A DNA stretch of 64,000 bases from Niveispirillum irakense DSM 11586 (GTDB lineage: Bacteria > Pseudomonadota > Alphaproteobacteria > Azospirillales > Azospirillaceae): assembly GCF_000429645.1 (NCBI RefSeq), contig NZ_KE386933.1, positions 496,001 through 560,000 on the forward strand, read 5' to 3'. Under the pieces are notes generated by a model, which saw only the letters and a program-made list of their open reading frames with translations, did not search any database and was not told where the DNA came from. The position numbers and the translations under genes are program-made. Below, one piece after another: positions 33,935 to 42,867 of this stretch (positions are counted from its first letter, which is position 1; each line of letters starts with the position of its first letter).

Positions 33935-36900
33935 TTGAGGGGCGGATATTCTCTCCTTGGCCGTACAGCGGCCATTGCATTGCTGGCTGGCGCAGCGCCG
34001 ATGACGATGGCCGGGGCGGCCTTCGCACAGGCTGCCAGCGGCAATGCGTCGGATATGATGGAAGAGATCATCGTTACCGGCGTTCGTGCATCGCAGCAGC
34101 GCTCTGTCGATCTGAAGCGCAATGAAACCGCGATGGTTGATGCGATCAGCTCCGAAGATATCGGCAAGCTGCCCGACGTCACCATTGCTGACGCGCTGCA
34201 GCGTGTCTCCGGTATCCAGATCCGCCGCGAGGCGGGCGAGGGCACCACGGTGAACGTGCGCGGCCTGCCGCAGGTCATCACCATGCTGAATGGTGAACAA
34301 TACCTGTCCGCCGGCAATCTGGGTGAGGCGCGGCCGAACCTGAGCGATGTGCCCGCACAGTTGATGAATGCCGTTGTCGTCTACAAGACGACAGAGACGA
34401 CCAATGCCCTGTCCGGCATTTCCGGCACCATTGATCTGCGCACCCGTCGTCCATCCGATATGCCTTCGGGCCTGACGATTACCGGTGCCGCCGAAGGGCA
34501 GACCGGCGAGGATACGAAGGAAAAGGATTATCTGGCCAACGGTCTGGTATCCTGGCGCAATGACCGGGTCGGCGTGCTTGTGTCCGGTGCTGGCAGCAAG
34601 GCCAATCTGGGCAATAATTATTCCGGCGTCGCCGGTGGCCTGTCCGGCAACAATGACTGGGGCGGGTCCGCGCCGACCAACTTCATCTCTCCGCATGGCT
34701 TTGAAAGCTTCAAGCGTGAGGTGGAGCGCGAGCGCCTGTCCCTCTCCGGTGCGTTCGAGGCCGATCTGGGTGAAGGTTTCACCTTCGTCGCGGAAGGCTT
34801 CTACACCAAGATGGACGAGTTCAACCGCTCGGCCGGTATCAACATCTCCAACCGCTGGTCCAGCGATGCCTATGGTATCTGGACCATCCCGACCGCCACG
34901 ACGCCCGTCGGCACGGGCAACTGGGTCTCGGTGGATGAGTATGATATTGACGCCTGGTGGGTGAACTCCTTCAGCGTCAACCGCGTCAACAAGTCGGAAT
35001 CGAAGAACTATAACGCCGAGCTGAATTACGATAATGGCGGGCCGTTCACGTTTGAATTCCGCGCCATGCGATCGGATGCCAATCGTCTGTCCATGAACGG
35101 TCAGGCCCAGGGCGATTTGTCCAACTGGGAATACGGCCCCAACCGTTTCAACCTGTTCCGCGATGCCAATGACCGCACCCGCGGTACCTTCTACCCCGCC
35201 GCCATCGCGTCGAAATTCGACCCGTCCCGCTATTCCAACGGGATCGTTGGCAGCCAGGGCGGCCGGTATGTCGACCCGAACCCGCTGGGCTATGGCGAAA
35301 ACCCGCGTCTGCACTATGATATTTCCGGTGGCCATCCGGTCTGGTCCGGCTTTGACCGGCCGATTTCCGGTGGGCTGGGTGCGGGCAAGTCGCTGACCGA
35401 TTACATGGCCAACCAGGACAGCTACGCCATCGGCGCCTTCTCTTCCGAAGGCAATAACGAGGCGAAGTCGGACCTGTCTGTCTATCGTGCTGATGGTCAT
35501 TATGATTTCGAGGAGCCGCTGTTCGGCTTCTTGAACAAGGTGGATGTGGGTATCCGCCGTTCCGACCGCTCTGTCTCGATCGAACAGTTCCACCTGTTCT
35601 CCACCTTCTACAAGGGCCAGGGCGTGAATGCCGCCGGCCAGCCGAACACGTCCGGTTGTTCGGCCCAGTGGAAGGCCATCGACGTGGTGATGAACCAGAA
35701 TCAGTGCCAGGCGGGTGAGTTTGTGCGCGATCCGGTGACGGGTCTGCCGGTGTTCCAGGGCTATACGATCAATGCGCCGACGCGCCTGGACACTTATAAC
35801 AATGTCATCTGGGTGGATGATCTTGGTTCCATCACCTCGGGCATTCCGGGCTTCTGGGCCATCGATCCGCGTGACTTCGACGATCCGGCGGCCTTCCACC
35901 GCAAGGTCTTCGGCGGGGCGGAGCGGGTCATCGTGCCCGGCCAGTCCTATGATGTGGACCTGTGGGAAGATAGCGGCTACTTCAATACCCACTTCGCCTA
36001 TGGGGCTCTGTCCGGTACGGCTGGCCTGAAGATCATCCGCACGGAATTGCAGGTCCGCCAGAACATCACGGGCGAGACCAAGAATTACGGCGACACCAAC
36101 AATGATGATGGCGATGTCACCAGCCGCCGCAGCTATTACGACTATCTGCCGGCGGTGAATGCCAGCTACGACATCAATGACAATCTCCGCCTGCGCTTCG
36201 GCTATTCCAAGACCATGCAGCCGCTGGATCTGCTGAAATATGGCGGTGCGTTGAAGATCAACACGGCGGACGATCCCACCTTGGGCATTCGTATCGTCAC
36301 CAGCGCGGAATCGCAGGGCAACCCGGATCTCGATCCGTGGCGGTCGGATAACTGGGACGCGGCGATTGAATATTATATCGGCCGGGCCAGCATGCTGAAC
36401 CTTGCCGTGTTCCGCCTGAATATCGACAGCTATGTCGTAACCCGCACCACCCAGGACGGTCAGTTCGCCGACCAGGACGGCATCATCCGCCGCACTGTGC
36501 CGGTGACCCGCCCGCAGCAGGGTGAAGGCGGCAAGGTGGAAGGCATTGAAGTGGGCGCCAAGCTGTCCTTCAAGGACTTCCTGGATGAGAACAGCTTCTT
36601 CTCCAACTTCGGTGTGGACACCAACTACACCTATTCGCCCAGCGAGCAGACGCTGACGAATGGGACCAAGGTGGCGTTCAACGATAATTCCAAGCATCAG
36701 TTCAACCTGATCGCCTGGTATCAGGATGAGAAGTTCCAGACCCGCGTCGCTTATAACTTCCGTAGCAAGCGTCTGCAGGACGTGTTCACGAACCAGTTCC
36801 CGGTCTACCAGGAATCCTCACAATATGTGGACGTGAATGTCAGCTACGACGTGACCGACAACATCACTGTCTATGCCAATGGATCCAACGTCCTTGGTGA

Positions 36901-37003
36901 GAAGGAAGATTACGTCGTCCAGTTCGCGCCCGGCATCAAGCAATATGCCTGGCAGAACGAATATGAGCCCCGCTACACGCTGGGCGCTCGCTTCCGGTGG
37001 TAA
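33935..37003 (+). CDS. TonB-dependent outer-membrane receptor
   Basis: A 1022-residue protein. The start is TTG 33935, decided by the strong AGGGAGGA just upstream. A signal peptide ends near GAAFAQA; the TonB box is in EEIIVTGVRAS; the plug spans about residues 55-170 (IADALQRVSGIQIRR, NVRGL); a 22-strand barrel ends in the aromatic FRW. The size and TonB-box type are those of carbohydrate-class receptors in alphaproteobacteria and xanthomonads. Two halogenase-family genes follow and a GH3 gene is divergent, so the ligand may be a glycoside or aromatic conjugate. Confidence 0.92.
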   Translation: MRGGYSLLGRTAAIALLAGAAPMTMAGAAFAQAASGNASDMMEEIIVTGVRASQQRSVDLKRNETAMVDAISSEDIGKLPDVTIADALQRVSGIQIRREAGEGTTVNVRGLPQVITMLNGEQYLSAGNLGEARPNLSDVPAQLMNAVVVYKTTETTNALSGISGTIDLRTRRPSDMPSGLTITGAAEGQTGEDTKEKDYLANGLVSWRNDRVGVLVSGAGSKANLGNNYSGVAGGLSGNNDWGGSAPTNFISPHGFESFKREVERERLSLSGAFEADLGEGFTFVAEGFYTKMDEFNRSAGINISNRWSSDAYGIWTIPTATTPVGTGNWVSVDEYDIDAWWVNSFSVNRVNKSESKNYNAELNYDNGGPFTFEFRAMRSDANRLSMNGQAQGDLSNWEYGPNRFNLFRDANDRTRGTFYPAAIASKFDPSRYSNGIVGSQGGRYVDPNPLGYGENPRLHYDISGGHPVWSGFDRPISGGLGAGKSLTDYMANQDSYAIGAFSSEGNNEAKSDLSVYRADGHYDFEEPLFGFLNKVDVGIRRSDRSVSIEQFHLFSTFYKGQGVNAAGQPNTSGCSAQWKAIDVVMNQNQCQAGEFVRDPVTGLPVFQGYTINAPTRLDTYNNVIWVDDLGSITSGIPGFWAIDPRDFDDPAAFHRKVFGGAERVIVPGQSYDVDLWEDSGYFNTHFAYGALSGTAGLKIIRTELQVRQNITGETKNYGDTNNDDGDVTSRRSYYDYLPAVNASYDINDNLRLRFGYSKTMQPLDLLKYGGALKINTADDPTLGIRIVTSAESQGNPDLDPWRSDNWDAAIEYYIGRASMLNLAVFRLNIDSYVVTRTTQDGQFADQDGIIRRTVPVTRPQQGEGGKVEGIEVGAKLSFKDFLDENSFFSNFGVDTNYTYSPSEQTLTNGTKVAFNDNSKHQFNLIAWYQDEKFQTRVAYNFRSKRLQDVFTNQFPVYQESSQYVDVNVSYDVTDNITVYANGSNVLGEKEDYVVQFAPGIKQYAWQNEYEPRYTLGARFRW

Positions 37004-37021
37004 TGATCCGGTAGCCTGACG

Positions 37022-37057
37022 GGGCGCCCCTGAGCCTTGATCGGTTTGGGGGCGCCC
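37022..37057 (+). terminator. Hairpin after the TonB receptor gene
   Basis: GGGCGCCCC (37022-37030) pairs with GGGGCGCCC (37049-37057), followed by only TTT. It probably trims or partly terminates transcription before the halogenase genes, which start 47 bases later. Confidence 0.5.
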
Positions 37058-37103
37058 TTTCGTATGAAAGCGGTCCACCCTTTTTCCGGGAAGGTGCGGG
37101 GGC

Positions 37104-38621
37104 ATGGATAATCGCATACGCGATCTGGTCATTGTCGGCGGTGGTACTGCCGGCTGGATGACAGCGGCGGCCTTGGCCGACCATTTCCGGGGCAGCGGGC
37201 TTGCCATCACTCTGATCGAAAGCTCGGCCATCGGCACCATCGGGGTGGGGGAAGCGACGATCCCCACCATCCGCCGCTTCTATCAGGCGTTGGGTCTGCG
37301 TGACCTGGATGTGCTGAAGGCAACCCATGGCACGGTGAAACTGGGCATCCGTTTTGATGGCTGGACGGGCGACGGGGCCGGTTTCCTCCATCCGTTTGGC
37401 GTTTATGGCCAGGATTTGCGGGGTATCCCGTTCCATCAATACTGGCTGCGGCTGAACAAGGCGGGCCATGCGACCGATCTTGGCGATTATTCGCTGGCCG
37501 TTGCCCTGGCCCAGGCCGGGCGTTTCACCCTGCCATCGCCCAATCCCCCCTCCACCCTGTCGGTCTTTGACTGGGCGCTGCATTTCGATGCCGGCCTGTT
37601 TGCCCAGATGATGCGGCAGGTGGCCGAACAGCGCGGTGTGCGCCGGATCGATGCCCGGATCGAGAAGGTGGAGCGGCGGGGCGAGGATGGCCACATCACC
37701 CATCTGCTGCTGGATGATGGCCGCCATATCGCCGGTGATCTTTTTGTCGACTGTTCCGGCTTTCAGGGCCTGTTGATCGAAGGGGCGATGCAGGCGGGCT
37801 ACGAGGATTGGAGCCAGTGGCTGCTCTGTGATCGGGCGCTGGCCGCACAGGGCCATGCCCTGACCCCGCCCCCGCCCTTCACCCGCGTGACGGCGCAGAA
37901 GGCCGGCTGGCGCTGGACCATCCCGCTTCAGCACCGCACCGGCCATGGCTATGTCTATTCCAGCCGCCATATCAGCGACGCGGATGCCGAGGCGGAATTG
38001 CTGGGGGCCATCGGTCCGGATCTGAAGATGGCGCCGCGCCGTATCGCCTTCACCCCTGGCCGCCGGTCCCAGGCATGGAAGGGGAATTGCGTCGCTATCG
38101 GCCTGTCATCGGGCTTTCTGGAGCCGCTGGAATCCACCTCCATCGCCCTGATCGAAACGGGGATCGAGAAGCTGAAGCAGCTTTTCCCCCGCCAGGGCAT
38201 TGATCCCTATCTGGTGGATGAGTTCAACGACTGGTCCCGGCGGGAGATGGAGCGGGTGCGCGACTTCATCATCCTGCATTACTGGCTGAACCAACGGGGC
38301 GAGGATTTCTGGCGGGATTGCCGCGCCATCGACCTGCCGGACACGCTGCGCCACAAGGTGGAACTTTTCCGCCGCCGGGGGCATCTGGTGCGCTATCGCT
38401 GGGAGATGTTCCAGCCCGCAAGCTGGCTGGCCATCTTCGCCGGTTTCGGTTTCCTGCCGGAAGAAAGCGATCCTGCCCTTGAGGGGGCAGACATCGCCGG
38501 CCTGCGCCGGGGCCTGGATGGCATGCGCCAGGCCGTGGCCCAGGCGGTTGCCGATTGCCCGACCCATCAGGAATTCATCGACCATTATGCGCGGGTGGAA
38601 ATGCCCGGCGGCAGACAATAA
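37104..38621 (+). CDS. Flavin-dependent tryptophan-halogenase family protein, first copy
   Basis: A 505-residue protein. FAD-binding GGGTAGWM (12-19); the catalytic lysine position K79 in GTVKLGIRF (the same number as in PrnA/RebH); the halogenase signature WRWTIP (269-274); and the Glu of FLEPLEST (E340). All residues needed for flavin-dependent halogenation are thus present. In TonB-receptor neighbourhoods such enzymes are often orphan halogenases of unknown or indole-like substrate. FADH2 must come from a reductase not seen here. The second copy follows after 23 bases. Confidence 0.88.
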   Translation: MDNRIRDLVIVGGGTAGWMTAAALADHFRGSGLAITLIESSAIGTIGVGEATIPTIRRFYQALGLRDLDVLKATHGTVKLGIRFDGWTGDGAGFLHPFGVYGQDLRGIPFHQYWLRLNKAGHATDLGDYSLAVALAQAGRFTLPSPNPPSTLSVFDWALHFDAGLFAQMMRQVAEQRGVRRIDARIEKVERRGEDGHITHLLLDDGRHIAGDLFVDCSGFQGLLIEGAMQAGYEDWSQWLLCDRALAAQGHALTPPPPFTRVTAQKAGWRWTIPLQHRTGHGYVYSSRHISDADAEAELLGAIGPDLKMAPRRIAFTPGRRSQAWKGNCVAIGLSSGFLEPLESTSIALIETGIEKLKQLFPRQGIDPYLVDEFNDWSRREMERVRDFIILHYWLNQRGEDFWRDCRAIDLPDTLRHKVELFRRRGHLVRYRWEMFQPASWLAIFAGFGFLPEESDPALEGADIAGLRRGLDGMRQAVAQAVADCPTHQEFIDHYARVEMPGGRQ

Positions 38622-38644
38622 TAAATCAGGGGAAGGAAAAGCCG

Positions 38645-40150
38645 ATGAAGCCGTTGCGCAAGATCGTCATCGCCGGCGGGGGCACGGCGGGCTGGATCAC
38701 GGCCGCCATGCTGTCGCATATGCTGAAAGGCGCGGCAACGGCGGTGGAACTGGTGGAATCCGATGAGATCGGCACCATCGGCGTGGGGGAAAGCACGATC
38801 CCGCCCTTCATCACCCTGTTACGCAATCTCGGCATCGATGAGCAGGATTTCATCCGTCAGACCTGTGCCAGCTTCAAGCTGGGTATCCGTTTCCGCGACT
38901 GGCTGAGCCTGGACAGCACTTATTTCCACCCGTTTGGCGCCATTGGCGGTCAGATCGACATACACGAATTCTATCAATGCTGGCTGCGGGCCAAGGCCAA
39001 TGGCCATCCGTCCAGCCTGATGGATTTTGCCCCCGCTGCCGCCATGGCCGATGCAGGGCGCTTCATGCTGCCTTTCAAGGCACAGCGCACCATGATCGGC
39101 GGCGCCTCCTATGCGCTGCATGTTGATGCCAAGCGGGTGGCGACATATCTGCGCCGCTATGCGGAGGAACGCGGGGCCATTCGCACCGAAGGCCGGATTG
39201 ACCGGGTGCGTACCCGGCCCGATGGGGCCATCGAGGCGCTGGTCCTGCGCGACGGGCGGGAGGTGACGGGCGATTTCTTCATCGACTGCACCGGCTTCCG
39301 CTCGTTGCTGGTCGGGCAGACGCTGGGCGTGGGCCTGATTGACTGGTCCGACCAGCTTCTTTGTGACCGTGCCGTGGCCGTGCAGACGGAGAATGTCGGC
39401 GACACCCATCCCTATACCTTGTCGGAGGCGCTGGGCCATGGCTGGCGCTGGCGCATCCCCCTGCAGCATCGGGCTGGCAATGGCTATGTCTATTCCAGCC
39501 GTTTCCTGTCCGATGATGAAGCGGTGGCCACGCTGATGGCCAAGGTGCAGGGCCGCGCCCTGACCCAGCCGATGATCATCCCCTTCAAGACCGGCATGCG
39601 GGCACGCATGTGGGAGAAGAATTGTCTGGCCCTGGGCCTTGCCGCCGGCTTTATCGAGCCGCTGGAATCCACCGCCATCCATCTGGTCTATCGCGCGGTG
39701 GATTATCTGCTGCGCTTCTTCCCCGACCAGGATTGCGATCCGGCATTGGCGGCGGAGTTCAACCGCCGCATGGGCGCGGAATATGAGGAGGTGAAGGATT
39801 TCATCGTCCTGCATTACTGCCTGACCCGGCGCGACGACACGCCCTTCTGGCAGGAATGCCGCCGCACGCCGATCCCGCCCAGCCTGCGGGCGCGGATGGA
39901 CCTGTTCCGCGCCAGCGGGGTGTTGCGGGAGGGGCTGGATGAGCTGTTCCGCGCCGTGTCCTGGCAAGCAGTCTATGACGGGATGGGCGTGCGGCCCGCC
40001 CGCTATCAGGGCATGGTGGAGCGGATGCCGCTTTCGGTGATTAAAGAAACGCTGGATCGCACACCCGACCTGTTGCGCGCCCAGGTCCAGGGCCTGCCCA
40101 GCCACGACGATTTCATCCGCGCCCATTGCGCAGCGGAAAAGGATTTTTGA
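38645..40150 (+). CDS. Flavin-dependent tryptophan-halogenase family protein, second copy
   Basis: A 501-residue paralogue of the preceding protein. GGGTAGWI (11-18), lysine K78 in SFKLGIRF, signature WRWRIP (267-272) and E338 in FIEPLEST are all kept. ATG 38645 follows GGGGAAGGA. The two are clearly related but not recent duplicates. Together with the receptor they form a rightward transcription unit; different regio- or substrate selectivity for each is an inference. Confidence 0.88.
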   Translation: MKPLRKIVIAGGGTAGWITAAMLSHMLKGAATAVELVESDEIGTIGVGESTIPPFITLLRNLGIDEQDFIRQTCASFKLGIRFRDWLSLDSTYFHPFGAIGGQIDIHEFYQCWLRAKANGHPSSLMDFAPAAAMADAGRFMLPFKAQRTMIGGASYALHVDAKRVATYLRRYAEERGAIRTEGRIDRVRTRPDGAIEALVLRDGREVTGDFFIDCTGFRSLLVGQTLGVGLIDWSDQLLCDRAVAVQTENVGDTHPYTLSEALGHGWRWRIPLQHRAGNGYVYSSRFLSDDEAVATLMAKVQGRALTQPMIIPFKTGMRARMWEKNCLALGLAAGFIEPLESTAIHLVYRAVDYLLRFFPDQDCDPALAAEFNRRMGAEYEEVKDFIVLHYCLTRRDDTPFWQECRRTPIPPSLRARMDLFRASGVLREGLDELFRAVSWQAVYDGMGVRPARYQGMVERMPLSVIKETLDRTPDLLRAQVQGLPSHDDFIRAHCAAEKDF

Positions 40151-40181
40151 GGGGGCTACGATAAATTCTTCATAAGCTCTC

Positions 40182-40209
40182 TTGACAAACGCCTACAAGG
40201 TAATAGCTT
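40182..40209 (+). promoter_or_regulatory. Promoter candidate for the small AT-rich gene
   Basis: TTGACA (40182-40187), 16 bases, then TAGCTT (40204-40209), 39 bases before the ATG at 40248. The TTG of the -35 box also opens the frame upstream, so that TTG is unlikely to be a start codon. Confidence 0.45.
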
Positions 40210-40247
40210 TAAATTCCTATCGCAGCTTGATCGTGGAGATTTTTGTC

Positions 40248-40448
40248 ATGAGTAAATTCGGTGTGGAGCCTTACCATATTGAGGATAAGGAAGAGGCGTT
40301 AGATTATTTGAGGAACTTGCTTGCTAAGCCCAAATATAGATCGGAATGCGAGCTGATATGGAGGGCTGTTAATTTAGTTTGGGATGAGGATTTGCGGAAA
40401 TATTTTATCGACGAAGGCCGAAAAATGCTGAAATCTCCTTATATGTGA
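40248..40448 (+). CDS. Unrecognised small protein in an AT-rich island
   Basis: A 66-residue, charged, probably helical protein with no signal peptide or membrane segment (EDKEEALDYLRNLLAKPKYR, then WDEDLRKYFIDEGRKML). ATG 40248 has GGAGA about 8 bases upstream. Base composition and codon use (many A/T third positions) differ sharply from every neighbour, pointing to acquired DNA. It has its own promoter-like and terminator-like elements. I do not recognise the family. No partner gene is beside it. Confidence 0.6.
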   Translation: MSKFGVEPYHIEDKEEALDYLRNLLAKPKYRSECELIWRAVNLVWDEDLRKYFIDEGRKMLKSPYM

Positions 40449-40474
40449 GTTTATTTTTGATTCTATGTGCATGA

Positions 40475-40508
40475 AAGTCGGCCTTCTTTTCTGTAAAAGG
40501 ACCGACTT
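40475..40508 (+). terminator. Hairpin after the small AT-rich gene
   Basis: AAGTCGG (40475-40481) pairs with CCGACTT (40502-40508), with an inner helix from CCTT/TTTT to AAAAGG. It is followed by a moderately T-rich stretch. Confidence 0.5.
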
Positions 40509-40549
40509 CTCAACTTTATCGGGTCGGGGGTTTTGGTATAAATTTCCCA

Positions 40550-41494
40550 TCACCCCAGGTTCAGCTTCCTACGCACATCGTAATCGTGGGTTTTGGCCCA
40601 TTTTTCGATGAAGCTGGTCAGTTCGGCATCCGGCTTTTCCGGCAGCATCACCATCAGGCGCACATATTGGTCGCCGGTCACTTTGCGCTCGGCATTGGCG
40701 ATGCCCTTGCCCTTCAGGCGCAGGACGGTGCCGCTATTGGCGCCGGCAGGCACCTTTACCGCCACCTGACCATCCAGGGTGGGCACCTTGATCGGCGCGC
40801 CCAGCACGGCTTCCTGCAAGGTGATGGGCACGTCGATATGGATATCGTCGTCGCGGCGGGTGAAGAGCGGGTGGCTGTCCACATGCACTTCCACGATGGC
40901 GTCACCCGCACCGGCCCCGCCCAGGCCCGGCAGGCCCTGGCCCTTCAGGCGCAGTTTGCTCTGGTCCCTGGTGCCGGCGGGGATGGTGATATTGATGGTC
41001 TTGCCGGTGGACAGGGCCAGTTGCCGTTTCACGCCCAGGCAGGCATCGGTAAAGCTGACCGTGACGGAATAGCTGACATCGCTGCCCTTCGCCTTCACAC
41101 CCGCACTGCCGCCGGCGGAATAGCGGCGGCGGGCGGAGCCGAAAAAGTCGGAGAACGGATCATCATCCTCAAAAGGATCGGCGCCGCGCGGGCCTGTCCC
41201 GGCACCTGCCCCTGCACCCCGTCCGGCGCCAGCCCCGGCATGGGTGCGGCGGTGGGTACGCTGCGGTCGTTCGGTCCCATTGGCGTCGATCTCACCCCGG
41301 TCGAACCGGGCGCGCTTATCGGGGTCGGACAACAGGCTGTAGGCGCTGTTGACCTCCTTGAATTTCAGCTCGATATCCTGCCGGCCGGGATTGAGATCCG
41401 GGTGGTACTGTTTGGCCAAGCGCCGGAAAGCCTGCTTGATGTCATCGGCCGTCGCCGTCCGTGTCACACCAAGGACTAGGTAGGGGTCGCGCAT
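40550..41494 (-). CDS. DnaJ-class co-chaperone (CbpA-like, no zinc finger)
   Basis: A 314-residue protein. A J-domain (residues 1-70) has the HPD motif in [10 protein letters not shown]; a Gly/Ala/Arg-rich linker and [12 protein letters not shown] follow; then two DnaJ C-terminal beta domains ([29 protein letters not shown]). The Cys-rich zinc finger of DnaJ is absent, as in CbpA. It stimulates a DnaK-type Hsp70. ATG 41494 begins the J-domain directly ([10 protein letters not shown]). Confidence 0.92.
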   Translation of the reverse strand: MRDPYLVLGVTRTATADDIKQAFRRLAKQYHPDLNPGRQDIELKFKEVNSAYSLLSDPDKRARFDRGEIDANGTERPQRTHRRTHAGAGAGRGAGAGAGTGPRGADPFEDDDPFSDFFGSARRRYSAGGSAGVKAKGSDVSYSVTVSFTDACLGVKRQLALSTGKTINITIPAGTRDQSKLRLKGQGLPGLGGAGAGDAIVEVHVDSHPLFTRRDDDIHIDVPITLQEAVLGAPIKVPTLDGQVAVKVPAGANSGTVLRLKGKGIANAERKVTGDQYVRLMVMLPEKPDAELTSFIEKWAKTHDYDVRRKLNLG

Positions 41495-41600
41495 GGTCAC
41501 CACAAGCAATAGGATATCAGACGCCGCATCCTACGCTGCGCCCGACGCTGGTCAAGCGGTGGCAACAGGCGGTGCCGCGATCATCCGTATAAAATAATTG

Positions 41601-41627
41601 CCCCCGGCCATCGGGGATGGCCGGGGG
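41601..41627 (-). terminator. Intrinsic terminator of the glycine-zipper lipoprotein gene
   Basis: CCCCCGGCCATC (41601-41612) pairs perfectly with GATGGCCGGGGG (41616-41627) around a 3-base loop. Read leftward it is followed by CAATTATTTTAT, a T-rich tail. Confidence 0.8.
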
Positions 41628-41653
41628 CTGAACAAAGGGGCTGATAGCCGCCC

Positions 41654-42127
41654 TTAGCTGACGATCTTCCAGCTTCCATCCGGCTGCTGGCAGGCGCGAC
41701 CAAAAGCCTGCTCGCTGCGTCCGCCGACGGTGATCGTCTGCTGATATTCGCGGCAATAGGCGTTGGTGCCCTGCTGGCGACCTTCCGCCGTCGGGGTGAC
41801 GACGACGCGGTTGCTGTTATTGGGGTTGTCCCAGACGATCGGCTGGTTCAGGGGCGCGCTGAAGCTGGCATAGGTGTTGCGCTCCAGGGCAGCCTGGTCG
41901 GCACGGTCCAGAGAGGAGCCGATTTCCGAACCCAGCAGAGCGCCCAGCACCGCACCGGCGCCCGTGGCCCACAGCTTGCCGGAACCGCCACCGATCTGGC
42001 TGCCGGCCAGACCGCCGACGAGGCCGCCCAGCACCGCGCCACCGGTCTGCTTCTGGCCGGCATTGCTGTTCTGGCAGCCTGCCAGCATGGCCACCATGGC
42101 GGTGGCGATTACGACCTTCTTCAACAT
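41654..42127 (-). CDS. Glycine-zipper outer-membrane lipoprotein (17 kDa antigen type)
   Basis: A 157-residue protein. A lipoprotein signal (VVIATAMVAMLAGC) gives Cys18 as the lipidated residue. Residues 28-70 form a glycine zipper (GGLVGGLAGSQIGGGSG, GAGAVLGALLGSEIG) expected to insert as a hairpin in the membrane. The C-terminal part (YCREYQQTITVGG, GRACQQPDGSWKIV) matches the Rickettsia 17 kDa surface-antigen family. It is monocistronic with its own terminator. Confidence 0.88.
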   Translation of the reverse strand: MLKKVVIATAMVAMLAGCQNSNAGQKQTGGAVLGGLVGGLAGSQIGGGSGKLWATGAGAVLGALLGSEIGSSLDRADQAALERNTYASFSAPLNQPIVWDNPNNSNRVVVTPTAEGRQQGTNAYCREYQQTITVGGRSEQAFGRACQQPDGSWKIVS

Positions 42128-42258
42128 TTTTTGACCTCTCTTGCATGTCCCCCCGGACTGGAAGACCGCGACACATCGTCTACGGATACAGCCATGCGGG
42201 GGGAGGCATGGACATTCGTTCGACGCTGCTTATCCTCAACACAAATTCAGGCGCAACT

Positions 42259-42867
42259 ATGACGAAGATCACGAAGATGTCTCTTGCTGACGCCACCGAT
42301 CCCTTCGACCTTTTCCGCTCCTGGTTTGCAGAGGCGGAAACCACCGAGATAAACGACGCAAACGCCATGTCGGTTGCAACGATCGGTGAGAATGGTCGCC
42401 CAACCTCCCGAATCCTACTGTTGAAGGGGTTGGATGACCAGGGCTTCGTCTTCTATACCAATACACGCAGCGCCAAGGGTGGTCAGTTGGCGGCACATCC
42501 AGTCGCGGCCCTGAATTTTCACTGGAAGTCGCTGCGCCGTCAGGTGCGCATTGAAGGTGTGGTCGAACCGGTCAGCGAGTCGGAGGCGGATGCCTATTTC
42601 GCCACCCGCCCGCGCGGCAGCCAGATTGGTGCCTGGGCCAGCCAGCAGTCTCAGCTTCTGGACAGCCGGGAAACGCTGGAACGGGAACTGGCGGTGGTGG
42701 AAGCCCGGTTTGCCGGCAAGGATGTGCAGCGCCCGCCGCACTGGTCGGGCTACCGTGTCGTTCCCGACCGGCTGGAATTCTGGCAGGACCGTGAGTTCCG
42801 CCTGCATGACCGGATCATCTTCACCGCCGCCGATGGCGGCTGGGTCCGCACCCGGCTTTATCCGTGA
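42259..42867 (+). CDS. pdxH: Pyridoxamine/pyridoxine 5'-phosphate oxidase
   Basis: About 202 residues. FMN-binding segments SRILLLKGLDDQGFVFYTNTRS and FHWKSLRRQVRIEG, and the C-terminal substrate/FMN region PPHWSGYRVVPDRLEFWQ...RLHDR, identify PdxH. It oxidises pyridoxine or pyridoxamine phosphate to pyridoxal 5'-phosphate with FMN and oxygen in the cytoplasm. ATG 42259 matches the family length; ATGs at 42277 and 42208 are possible. It is coupled to the cation efflux gene (TGATG overlap). Confidence 0.95.
   Translation: MTKITKMSLADATDPFDLFRSWFAEAETTEINDANAMSVATIGENGRPTSRILLLKGLDDQGFVFYTNTRSAKGGQLAAHPVAALNFHWKSLRRQVRIEGVVEPVSESEADAYFATRPRGSQIGAWASQQSQLLDSRETLERELAVVEARFAGKDVQRPPHWSGYRVVPDRLEFWQDREFRLHDRIIFTAADGGWVRTRLYP

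Noticed and set aside
33743-36697. A very long open frame (about 984 codons) antisense to the TonB receptor
   Set aside because: The plus-strand receptor has clear signal peptide, plug and barrel features; the antisense frame has no recognisable domain and is explained by GC-rich codon bias.
37104-40150. A halogenated natural-product biosynthesis cluster
   Set aside because: No NRPS, PKS, tryptophan-modifying or flavin-reductase genes are nearby; the TonB receptor and GH3 context points to uptake instead.
40182-40247. TTG 40182 as the start of the small AT-rich gene
   Set aside because: That TTG is part of a TTGACA promoter-like box, and ATG 40248 has GGAGA upstream.
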